A stretch of 64,000 nt of DNA from Acanthaster planci (taxonomy: Eukaryota; Echinodermata; Asteroidea; Valvatida; Acanthasteridae). Positions 39,312 to 47,572 of this stretch are shown here, piece after piece. The notes beneath the pieces are model-generated. The model had not been told where the DNA came from and made no database searches. It saw only the letters and a program-made list of their open reading frames with translations. The stretch covers positions 417,196-481,195 of the forward strand of contig NW_019091516.1 of the NCBI RefSeq assembly GCF_001949145.1. The letters are read 5' to 3'. The translations under genes and the position numbers were made by a program. Position 1 is the stretch's first letter. Every line of letters starts with the position of its first letter.

Positions 39312-40359
39312 GGTCGGGGACCAAACCACAATCTAGCAACGACACCAGACTATGCATACGCTGCTTGTTTGTGCAACGATGATGTAATTTTTGAACTACA
39401 TGTATTTTGCGATCATGGTTCACAGATGACTTTGATCTCTTTGTCGGCAAAAAACTTCAATACAAATACAAATTCCTCAGAATCAAATTTAAAGGAAACA
39501 TTGCTACCCAAGATCTAAATGAAACTGTCCTTTCATTTGGTATCTATAAAGGTGGATCAAGGAGATTTTTTGGTTCAATCTTGCACTGGCTTTGTATAAT
39601 TCGGTGGGCAGGAGAGTCTTATTCTGCTGATGAAAGCGTTTATGTGGAAAAATAAAGCTCTGCCGAAGTTTACTTTAGGCATGAAAATGTTGCCATTAAA
39701 AATTTCCATCGATTCTCAGTGGCAAAATTTATGTCTACAGTGGCGATTTTCCAAAATCCTAGCGATCGCAAACAATTTTGCCATAGATTCCAATGGTCAT
39801 TGCGGTAACGGCGGCCATGTTGGCTGCCAGCATTTCAAATCTCGTTATTTTCCCAAAATCGTGCGGGGAAATTACATCATGTTGTTACGCCCCAACTATA
39901 GCATCAGTCCCAAATATAGTTGGGCCCGTCCCAACTATAGTTGGGCCGGTCCCAACTAGAGTTCCACAATTGGGTCGGCCCAACTACAGCAGAGAGGTCC
40001 TGTGTGCATGATGTGCCCAGCATGTGCCAAAANTCATATTGTTTACAAATGTCATGTCATTGGTCATAGGGCTAAGTGCCACATTTTTGATGAATTGTGT
40101 CAAGTGTGAGACACATTGACTTGGATAATGTTGAGACATTTCCCACAGACATTGGTCAAGAATAGTTGGGCCAGCCCAACCGCAGCACTACAGTTGGGAC
40201 TGTCCCAACTATAGTTGGGACTTATGCTATAGTTGGGGCGTAATAATATCACGGGACCTGATAAAAATGACGTCATTGCCGCTTGAACAAGCAACATACA
40301 TCGTACATGACATAAGCAGAAACTAGGGACGCTGCTAGACTGTGGTTTGGTCCCCAACC
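39312..40359. mobile_element. TIR element with 30-bp ends, carrying a nested MITE
   Basis: Left end GGTCGGGGACCAAACCACAA, then TCTAGCAACG (39312-39341); right end is the near-complement CGCTGCTAGACTGTGGTTTG + GTCCCCAACC (40330-40359). The interior holds a degraded stretch with an 82-codon ORF (39407-39655), no recognised transposase, and a MITE copy (39885-40243). The single ambiguous base of the window, n at 40033, lies in the nested copy. Confidence 0.7.
39885..40243. mobile_element. Palindrome-ended MITE, copy 1
   Basis: TIRs TTACGCCCCAACTATAGCAT and AGTCCCAACTATAGTTGGG at the left; the right end is the complement, ending GGGGCGTAA. The ends contain the perfect palindrome CCCAACTATAGTTGGG. 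Same family and orientation as 41254-41550. TTA may be the target duplication. Confidence 0.85.
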
Positions 40360-40711
40360 TGCTTAAATCGGGGTTCAGTTCAAATCTGAGTTGGGGTTAA
40401 CAGCATTACACAAATGGAAGGATATTTTTATTAGTCTGATCATGGTCAGATTGGACCGTGGATGAAGGAATGACTAAGTTTAGTCAGACAGTGTACATGT
40501 ACATGTATGTAGCCTCATTAGTCTATAGTCAGTGCATATGGATAGGCCTAGGCCTGACGTTCATGAGGCTTGCCTAACGTTACACTGTAACTTTACACAA
40601 ATTACAGACTCAACATTTTTTTTAATTCAGATATCATGCAAGAAATGTTTCGATGCAAACAAGAACACAAACTCGTTTTACGTCGTTTCTGAAACAAGAA
40701 TACTACCTTAC

Positions 40712-40980
40712 GGTTCCAGGTACACGAAAAAGCCTCTTCGTTATTTCAGACTCCAGCGTTCACGATCGTTAGATCGTTCATGTGACAGCTCCTCGAAAAC
40801 GTTAACGAAGCACCTGACACCGGACCCTCGACACAGCCACTGCAAACCCCCCCCCCCCCGCAAAAAATTGTTCGAAACCCTGACTGACAATATTACCAAA
40901 TAAGTACTTTACTTAATATAGCGAGAACCCGACTATTATTTTGGACGAATGGGGGCGCTGTCATCTTCGATCTTCACCGG
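40712..40980 (-). other. TMEM63: Proposed non-coding first exon of TMEM63
   Basis: The start-codon exon has its own acceptor, so an upstream 5' UTR exon is needed. On the minus strand a good donor, gtaagg (40706-40711), follows CpG-richer sequence here, and the next acceptor on the path is the ctgctaag at 31556. The upper boundary (transcription start) is a guess. No transcript evidence is available. Confidence 0.3.
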
Positions 40981-41019
40981 TACGGTATCGTACCGGCGCA
41001 TTAAGTGCATTGATGTTCA

Positions 41020-41065
41020 TCTGCATGTAGTGTAGCCACACTTCCTCGCTATTCTACGTCCCGAG
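41020..41065 (+). other. MRPL14: Possible non-coding first exon end of MRPL14
   Basis: CTTCCTCGCTATTCTACGTC followed by CCGAG|gtaggg gives a plausible 5' UTR exon and donor at 41066. There is no in-frame ATG before the donor, so translation would start at 43331. Inference only. Confidence 0.2.
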
Positions 41066-41253
41066 GTAGGGCTTTGCTAATGCTAAGTCAAAAATACATT
41101 GTATCAGCCGTCGAGTTTGTACAGTTTTCACTTTTACGTAGGCCCTAAGATTCTGTTTTAAGAAAGAGTTCCATATGCCTATGGACAGCAGACTGTGTTT
41201 TCTAACATGTCTAAATCTTTGAACGATTTGGCATGCTTGGTTTGGTATTTTTG

Positions 41254-41550
41254 TTACGCCCAACTACAGCATCAGTCCCAACTATAGTTAGGCATGCTAG
41301 TTGGGCCGGCCCAACTACAGCACAGAGGTCCAGTGTGCATGTGTCCAGCATGTAACAAAGTCATATCGTTTACAGTGTCATGTCATAGATGAAGTGCCAT
41401 ATTTTAGATGAACTGTGTCAAGTGTAAACTAAGATGCATAAACTTGGATAAGGTTGAGAAAATTTCTATATGGGGGCCTAGAAATTGGTCAACAATAGTT
41501 GGCCAGCCCAACTGCAGCACTACAGTCGGGACTGTTCAGTTGGGGTGTAA
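41254..41550. mobile_element. Palindrome-ended MITE, copy 2
   Basis: TTACGCCCAACTACAGCATC... to ...TTGGGGTGTAA. The interior matches copy 1 over its length (GTCATGTCAT, GATGAA.TGTGTCAAGTGT, CTTGGATAA.GTTGAGA). It is more diverged than copy 1 and its right arm is shortened. Confidence 0.8.
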
Positions 41551-41576
41551 CATTTTCCCTCCTAACCTAACTAGTA

Positions 41577-42055
41577 TTTCCTGAACAGTAAGGCACTACT
41601 CCGTAGGCCTTACTGAGTCATCTTTTTGATGGTTCGGTATGCTATGGCATTTGAAAAGTGCCCTGCAATCATCAGGTGATCATCCCAGAGAAAACCTCCA
41701 TTTGGAACTACTGGGCTTGAATGTATTTTGTAGCATTTAACCTATATTATTGGCAAAAAATGAGGTTTTTTCTACCATCCTCGCCTCTCATTCCTTGACG
41801 ATCCGTACACATCTGCATCACTTTTTAGTTCGCATCCTTGACCACAGATTTCCCTGAGGTCTCTATACATAATCTTAGCGAGAGTAGCTAGAACTATAGG
41901 AACTGGTATCCAAAAGCAACATAAATGTTCGTTACGTGAATACGCTGCGCCTGTTTTTGTCACGCTACGTACGGCCACAAATGTCATAGCTTCCAGAACC
42001 ATCAAAAAGATGAACCCAAGAGGGCCTAAGGAGTAGTGCCTTACTGCTCAGGAAG
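41577..42055. mobile_element. TIR element (about 480 bp) with TA target duplication
   Basis: About 63-bp TIRs: left TTTCCTGAACAGTAAGGCAC + TACTCC...CATCTTTTTGATGGTTC, right its complement ending GTGCCTTACTGCTCAGGAAG. TA flanks both ends (41575-41576, 42056-42057), as in Tc1/mariner-like insertion. An interior minus ORF (41772-42005, 77 codons) is not recognised. Confidence 0.8.
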
Positions 42056-42344
42056 TACCTCCTAACCTGCCTAAAATGAACTTTTCTGGGCATGCATTTG
42101 CTTTTTGCAGTGGTGTAGCTAGGATTTTACTGGGGGGGGGACAAAGCGGGCACCAGCATCTTACATGTATGCGAGGGACACCAGCTTGCAGTGGTGGGGT
42201 GCTTTGGGGCTAGTTTTTGTTAGCCTTGTTCAATATCCATCACTCTGTTGTGTTTTCAGTGGGGGGAGGGGGAATTTGTGGAGGGGGCATGTGCCTAACT
42301 GTAGACCTAACTGTAATCATGGTAGGCCTGTGTGACTTCCAAAT

Positions 42345-42790
42345 TTTACTTCAGTCAGTCAGTCTTATTTTATTTACCACCACAAAGGTAGGGTAAATAC
42401 ACATTATTTAGATTGATTATATAATTAGGGTGGACGGGGGTCACTAAAAAGCAAAGCTTGTCAAGAAAAGGCCCCATGTTAATTAAGTTAAAGTTACATC
42501 AAGAGATTACACATGTACACATACAACATAAGACAATATAAATTAATAAAACATGGACATACATATGACAAGTAAACCCGTTATCTGTATCTATAAATAA
42601 TTATTTAACAAGTACATGTAAGTCTTATATTTAGTTTTAAATACTGACTTACTGTCAATACTTTTTAACGAGGAATCTAATGAACTCCATAATTTTGGTC
42701 TCTCGTGTTTAATCTTGGTTGCAGCAAGCTCAGTGCACGATAAAACCTGGCGGAAATCAGTACGTTGGCTTGTATAATAGTGATGAACAT
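42345..42790 (-). mobile_element. 3' fragment of a non-LTR retrotransposon (end of the reverse-transcriptase ORF plus tail)
   Basis: On the minus strand, 42784 down to the TAG at 42591-42593 reads HHYYTSQRTDFRQVLSCTEL, AATKIKHERPKLWSSLDSSL and KSIDSKSVFKTKYKTYMYLL. This is the typical C-terminal signature of CR1/L2/RTE-type ORF2 proteins (H.Y.TR....F...R....GPKLWNSL...IK...S...FK.K.K.Y). A 3' UTR follows to about 42345. It is 5'-truncated and was identified by motif only. Confidence 0.7.
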
Positions 42791-42846
42791 TTTCATTTCA
42801 ATTTTAGGGCCTAAGCAGGGTAGGTAGGCCTAGTAGTTGGAACTCC

Positions 42847-42964
42847 ACCCACAACCACTTCGCCCACAACCATGTTGCACATTTGCCACTTGGCACATTT
42901 ACCACTTTGCCCATTAACCACTTCGCCCACATACCACTTCGCCCACGTGCCACTTCGTCCGCAC
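42847..42964. repeat. Degenerate CCACTTCGCCCAC tandem array
   Basis: About seven units of a 16-17-bp motif, CCACTTCGCCCACAA/TA, with variants CCATGTTGCACATTTG and CCACTTTGCCCATTAA. An inverted, more decayed version (GGGCTAAGTGGTTGTGAGCA, 43515-43573) lies 550 bp downstream. The pair probably marks subterminal repeats of one element spanning about 42847-43573, which would enclose the MRPL14 presequence exon. Confidence 0.6.
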
Positions 42965-43280
42965 AAAATTTCGGGTGGTGATAATGCATGCCCTAATTTC
43001 ACTAATCGACAAATCTCCATTGCATGCAACGGATATAAAAATAAAAACATCAGGATTTTGACACAGTGGCCCTAAATGTATTTTCAAAAGCAGTGTTTCT
43101 GTCACAATGCTCTGAAGTTTTCCAACAGGGTGCACTGTACTGGGACTTCATAAAAATAGTAAATATGCAAAGATGACTCTAATTCTATGAACTAAGTCAC
43201 AGAAATATTTCTGAAGTTTTTGATCATTTTGTATCAAATCTGAGTTGGCAAACTTGGGAATGTACTTTATGTTGTTGCAG

Positions 43281-43344
43281 GAGTGGCTCAGGTATTCCAC
43301 GCTCTACGTACGCAGGTGCCAGGCCAGCTTATGGCATTGCATCG
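43281..43344 (+). CDS. MRPL14: MRPL14 presequence exon (putative)
   Basis: Acceptor atgttgttgcag. Reads [20 protein letters not shown] plus CG, which with C at 47209 makes Arg. The peptide is rich in Arg/His/Ala/Leu and has no acidic residue, as in a mitochondrial targeting sequence. The donor is gtgtac at 43345; a second in-frame donor, gtcaaa at 43351, would add CT. A better-looking donor, gtacgt at 43347, would break the frame. An alternative is that the true exon lies elsewhere. Confidence 0.6.
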
Positions 43345-46300
43345 GTGTACGTCAAAGAAAACCTCGACAGTTTCTAAATCCATCAATTCATACATGTATC
43401 TTAAATATTACTACACGTATTTGATATTTTTATCTTTCCCAGCAATCAGAGTGGATTCAGGAAGGGTTGTGTGGTTGTTCTACTGTGTCTTCCTCTCCAA
43501 TTTGATAAAGGCCATGGGCGAATTGGCTCGTGGGCTAAGTGGTTGTGAGCAAAGTGGTATATGAGTGAAGTGACCGACACCAGGTTATTTGGGGACCTCA
43601 TTCCTATAAGCCTTATCGCTAATACTGCATGAGTGATTTGGCACAATGTTAGGCACCGTGAGAAGGGAAATAGGGCAATCTTGCTCCTTTTCCTTCCCAC
43701 AATGCCTTTCTACCATTGTGCAAATTACCCCTGCGGTTAGCGATAAGGCCATGAAGGTTTAAGCCTACATGTATATGCGAGACCTAACAATTGTTGCTGT
43801 ATAATTTCACCACCTATTGTCAAGTCTGGTTGACTGGTTGGTTTTCACTGTAAGTGGTGAAATAAGGGGTCTGGTGACTACACGGTCATGGACGTTACAT
43901 TTAAACCCTATCAGTCCCGAATGCTACAAAGTACTACTTAGTAGTAAAATGTAGTACTCAGCCCTGTTGCTTGTAAGAGGACATGACATTATTATTCTCT
44001 GAAGCCATAAAATACATTAGAGAAGACAATGTACCATACAGTGCTGTGGCACTATGAATGCATGGTTTCATTGTTCTCTGTACGAGTAACAATGGAATAA
44101 ACCTAGCCAGAAATAGTAATTTGTAGCGCTAGGTCCTTCAGGCTCAGAGTGTTACTTAGTATTTTGTAGTACTGCGTACTCTAAGCCAAACAACGCCCAG
44201 TACTATTAGGGTTAACTGTTGGATCATGGACGAAGGACACATCCTCCATGGTTGGATTCACCTAGGTAGATGACATCATGCTGAATAACTTTAGGGGTGA
44301 TGTTGTGAAAAGAGAACACAGTTTTGTGTTTTGAGGGAAATTATGAGGGGAACTCTTGAGTGTTTAACATGTGACACATGATGGAGTTTTCTCCTAATTT
44401 AGGCCTAACTCCATATTTCTAAAAAAAAGGGTCAGCACAATAAAGAGAGCATTGCCTTTGGCTTTTTTTGGGGGGAGTGATCAGTTTTGCAAGATTAAAA
44501 TGACAAAAACTGGGGGGGTGTCTCTATATACATAATCCCTCTAGAGTTACAGCATTACACAATTATTGCCAGTCTGTAAGGTTTAAATTTCCGCTTATCA
44601 TGTTACTGCAATTTTTATGCACACTTTTCTTCAATTCCGGCGTGCCACGATCAAGTCCATTCTGTATGCAATTTTTTTCCTTTTTTTTTCTTCTTTTATT
44701 TTCTTGATAAATGTACATAAATCAATTATATTTGCTTGCGTAGCTTGTAACACATCAAAAGGGATAACACATATCCTAAACAGTCAAATTTAGCAGTGAA
44801 AATAGAAAAGCATTCACTTAGAAATCACGCAGAATTTTTCAGACCAGGGTCTGTGTACAGGGTGTCAAATGATGTCCATGTATGGAACTCTTTCCATTTT
44901 CTTTGTTTTCTCAATCTGATCGCATGTTTACTTTTATGCTTGTTTTTCCTTTAATTTTTGGCGGATTTGTACCCAAACTGAAAAAGAAACTGGCGTACAA
45001 GGCATGCTCAAACCCCCTCATGTTCAGCTCCCTGTACGGTGTAACACTGATCTGGTTATTGCAGTACCACCACGAGAGGGGGAAATTAAAATGTTATATT
45101 GATTGGCAGTGATAATTGACTAATGCCATTTAACTATAGAATTTGATGGTCTTGTTACAGCTTACCCACTTCATTACTTGCAAGGTATTTTTACATGATG
45201 GCCAATTTCCAGACAGCAAAAGGAATAAATTTAACACAAGTAACTATCCGTGCATACTAGCCTAGTTACATGTAGTCTATTTAATTGATTTATCATACAT
45301 GTAGCATTCCTCCCTCATGTTTGTTGATTACATTCATCAAATAGTTTGAGAGGACTTCAATTTTTCTGTCTACTTCCTCCACAAAATATCAATTGTGTCA
45401 CAGTCAAACAACATGTATTGGCAAGAAAAGATTGCCAAGGCTAATAAAATGCAAACAGCAAGTTAACACCGGATGCACAGGCATGACCTGATGACAGGTA
45501 ATTTTGAACTCTGCAGTTGTACAAAAGTTAGGATTGCTAGACCCATTGCTACATGGACGTGTCGGTGGTTTACATCACAAATTATTTGTAATGACTGGAC
45601 AAATGACCTGAAACGAAAGTGGAAAATACAAACCATTAAACAAAATCGGGAACTGGAATTAATTTTTTTTTATAGATGTTTCTGCTACAGCAGTTCAACC
45701 GACTTGTCTCTCGGCAGGCACTAGGGACAGCGTTAAGCATTACCGACAATTGTTCAGCTAAGTTTAGGTAAGTGGGAATACATGTAGCTAGAAATATCTA
45801 GCACTAGGCTCATTGACAGATTTCCCAGTACTTCATTGGGTTATTTTGGCACTTTTCTCATTTCAGGGGAATATTTTTCCATTCCGACAAGGTATCAACT
45901 TAACACTCTCCAATTTAATGGAACAAACTTTCATGAAGCAAAGAATCCACTCAAGGGGTAAATACATGTGTAATTCAGATTCAATACAATTTAAGGGGCA
46001 TTTTTCTGGGCTACTTGGGATATGCACAACCAACTCGTCAAGCTTATTGAACTGTGTACAAAAAATTCAGTACAGGTCCTGGACCATGTGAACAAAGACA
46101 CAAGGGGCTCTGACCATTCACACAACATGATTCTACATGCTGTTACCTTGTTCCATAGTTTGATAATGTTGAGCAATGTGTCCCCAAAGCTGCTCTCCCC
46201 TCCGGGGACAAGGTTGACAATTTTTTTGTACAAAGTTCTGAAGGCTTGACAAATTAGACAGTTGTGCATACTGATATTAGTGCAGGAAATATCTCTTTTT

Positions 46301-47572
46301 GTCTGGTCCAGCTGAGTTATACATGTATTTACACATTGGGTGGATTGCTGCTTAATGAACGTTTACTCCGTTAAACTGGTGAGTGATAAATTGATACCAT
46401 GACCAAAGCGGAAAGTAGCAGCCTGAAAAGGGAAAATATCAACCTGCAAAGGGAAAATATCAGCCTGAAAAGGGAAAATATCAACCTGGAAATGGAAAAT
46501 ATCGACCTGAAAAAGGAAAATATCAGCCTGAAAAGGGAGAATATCAGCCTGAACAGGCAAAGTGTCAGCCTGAAAAAGGAAAATATCAGCCTGAAAAAGG
46601 AAAATATCAGTCTGAAAAGGGAAGATATCAGCCTGAAAGGGGAAAATATCAACCTGGAAAGGGAAAATATCGACCTGAAAAAGGAAAATATCAGCCTGAA
46701 AAGGGAAAATATCGACCTGGAAAGGGAAAATATCGACCTGGAAAGGGAAAATATCAACCTGAAAAGGAAAATCGCCCAAAACCCAATGAACCCATTTCTT
46801 GTGCTTCAGGGGAATCTCCCAATGTCATGAGCCTAGCAGCAGATATTTCTATTTTAAGTGAGAAATCTACACATGATTCTGCTAAACAAATAGTGTGTCT
46901 TGGAAAGATTTGGTGAAGATTCTGGATGTAAGGCCAGGTCTGAAATGGGCTTGCAGAGCTACGGCTGGGTCTACTGTCGGCAGGTCTCTGTGTATTTCCT
47001 ATGGAGTGAAGACCTAGACCTAGCTTTAGACAAGAGATTGAAATGCAGCCTAATTTATTCTTTCAGCGAGATTGTGTCCTTTACTATTATTTAGTCGGGT
47101 TTGCAGTTTGATATTTTCTTGTCATCTCCATGTAGTGACCCGATTAGTCAGAAGCTAATTGATAGTCAAGATTTAACAACTTTTATGTGGCCAAACTTGT
47201 CTTGGCAGCACAACCAACCCTGCCATGAGCATCATCCTCCTGTCTAGGCTACGCGTCGTTGACAACTCCGCCCTGGGGGCGGCCGCTGCCCACAAGCCGC
47301 CCCGCTGCATCATGGTCTACAACAAGCAGCGCATCGGCAAAGTCGGGGACAAGATCCTGGTGGCCATCCGAGGCCAGAAGAAGAAGGCCCTGATCGTGGG
47401 CACCAAGCAAACGGGTCCCAGGATGACCCCGCGCTTTGACACCAACAACATCATCCTGTTGGAGGACAACGGGAACCCCACTGGCACCAGGATCAAGGTG
47501 CCCATTCCGTCCAATCTCAGGAGTCGCAAAGACCTGTCCAAAGTGTTTGCCATCGCAACAACTTTTGTATGA
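43331..47572 (+). CDS. MRPL14: Mitochondrial large ribosomal subunit protein uL14m (MRPL14)
   Basis: Coding exons 43281-43344 and 47209-47572 are joined by an intron of 3864 bp. The product has the uL14 core: [74 protein letters not shown] and a C-terminus VFAIATTFV. uL14m sits at the intersubunit face of the mitochondrial large subunit and is made in the cytosol with a cleavable presequence. Starting at the ATG at 43331 gives 125 aa (MALHR + TTNPAMS...); human is about 145 aa, so a start in a further upstream exon is possible, because the frame stays open (VAQVFHALRTQVPGQL, basic, no acids) back to the acceptor at 43280. The stop is TGA at 47570-47572. Confidence 0.9.
43515..43573. repeat. 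Inverted partner of the CCACTTCGCCCAC array
   Basis: GGGCGAATTGGCTCGTGGGC + TAAGTGGTTGTGAGCAAAGT + GGTATATGAGTGAAGTG: about four units in the opposite orientation to 42847-42964. Confidence 0.5.
44882..45112 (+). CDS. Small ORF (76 aa) in the MRPL14 intron, COX14-like C-terminal half
   Basis: The first 30 codons are T-rich and hydrophobic. From about codon 30 ([20 protein letters not shown], then [19 protein letters not shown]) codon use becomes G/C-ending, as in real coding sequence. The YK..S...M.....YG..L.....YH spacing resembles vertebrate COX14 (GYKTFSTSMMLLTVYGG...YHYF), a small inner-membrane assembly factor for cytochrome c oxidase; about 9 identities in 28, from memory. It could be a real nested gene, a decayed retrocopy or chance. 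No upstream exon was located. Confidence 0.2.
   Translation: MELFPFSLFSQSDRMFTFMLVFPLIFGGFVPKLKKKLAYKACSNPLMFSSLYGVTLIWLLQYHHERGKLKCYIDWQ
45789..46851. mobile_element. 1.06-kb foldback (long inverted repeat) element
   Basis: The left arm starts TAGAAATATCTAG (45789) and the right arm ends with its complement, AGATATTTCTA (46841-46851). Matching blocks inward: GGCTCATTGACAG/CTGTCATGAGCC-like, TTCATTGGGTT/AACCCAATGAA, GGTATCAACTTAACACTCTCC / its complement near 46380, GTAAATACATGTGTAATTCAG / complement near 46320, and ATGCACAACCAACTCGTCAAG / complement near 46240-46270. The two arms meet around 46080-46220. Only the right arm carries the 21-bp array; the left arm has about one unit at that place. 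Confidence 0.8.
46420..46768. repeat. 21-bp minisatellite, about 17 copies, inside a foldback arm
   Basis: The unit resembles AGCCTGAAAAGGGAAAATAT + C. Being a multiple of three and lacking stops, it leaves long ORFs on both strands: plus 46399-46830 (143 codons of [SND]L-K-[RK]-E-N-I heptads) and minus 46363-46779 (DIFPFQV repeats). It lies in the MRPL14 intron. I treat it as non-coding. Confidence 0.95.
47209..47572 (+). CDS. MRPL14: MRPL14 last coding exon
   Basis: Acceptor cttgtcttggcag. The first complete codons read [20 protein letters not shown], which aligns without gaps to the human stretch [20 protein letters not shown]. It is GC-rich compared with its surroundings and carries the entire conserved uL14 domain. 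Confidence 0.96.

Larger units (their letters stand above)
40712..41065. promoter_or_regulatory. Inferred bidirectional promoter region TMEM63 <-> MRPL14
   Basis: This is the CpG-richest stretch between the two divergent genes, containing for example CGATCGTTAGATCG, GGGGGCGCTGTC and CTTCCTCGC. It has a minus donor (gtaagg at 40706-40711) on its left and a plus donor (gtaggg after CCCGAG, 41066) on its right. It lies between two MITE copies. No TATA box is convincing. Inference from layout and composition only. Confidence 0.35.

Noticed and set aside
40033-40033. Single ambiguous base n
   Set aside because: A sequencing or assembly ambiguity inside a repeated MITE, not a biological feature.
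46363-46779. Minus-strand ORFs of DIFPFQV and FSLSRSI repeats
   Set aside because: Other-frame readings of the 21-bp minisatellite, with no support beyond the absence of stops.
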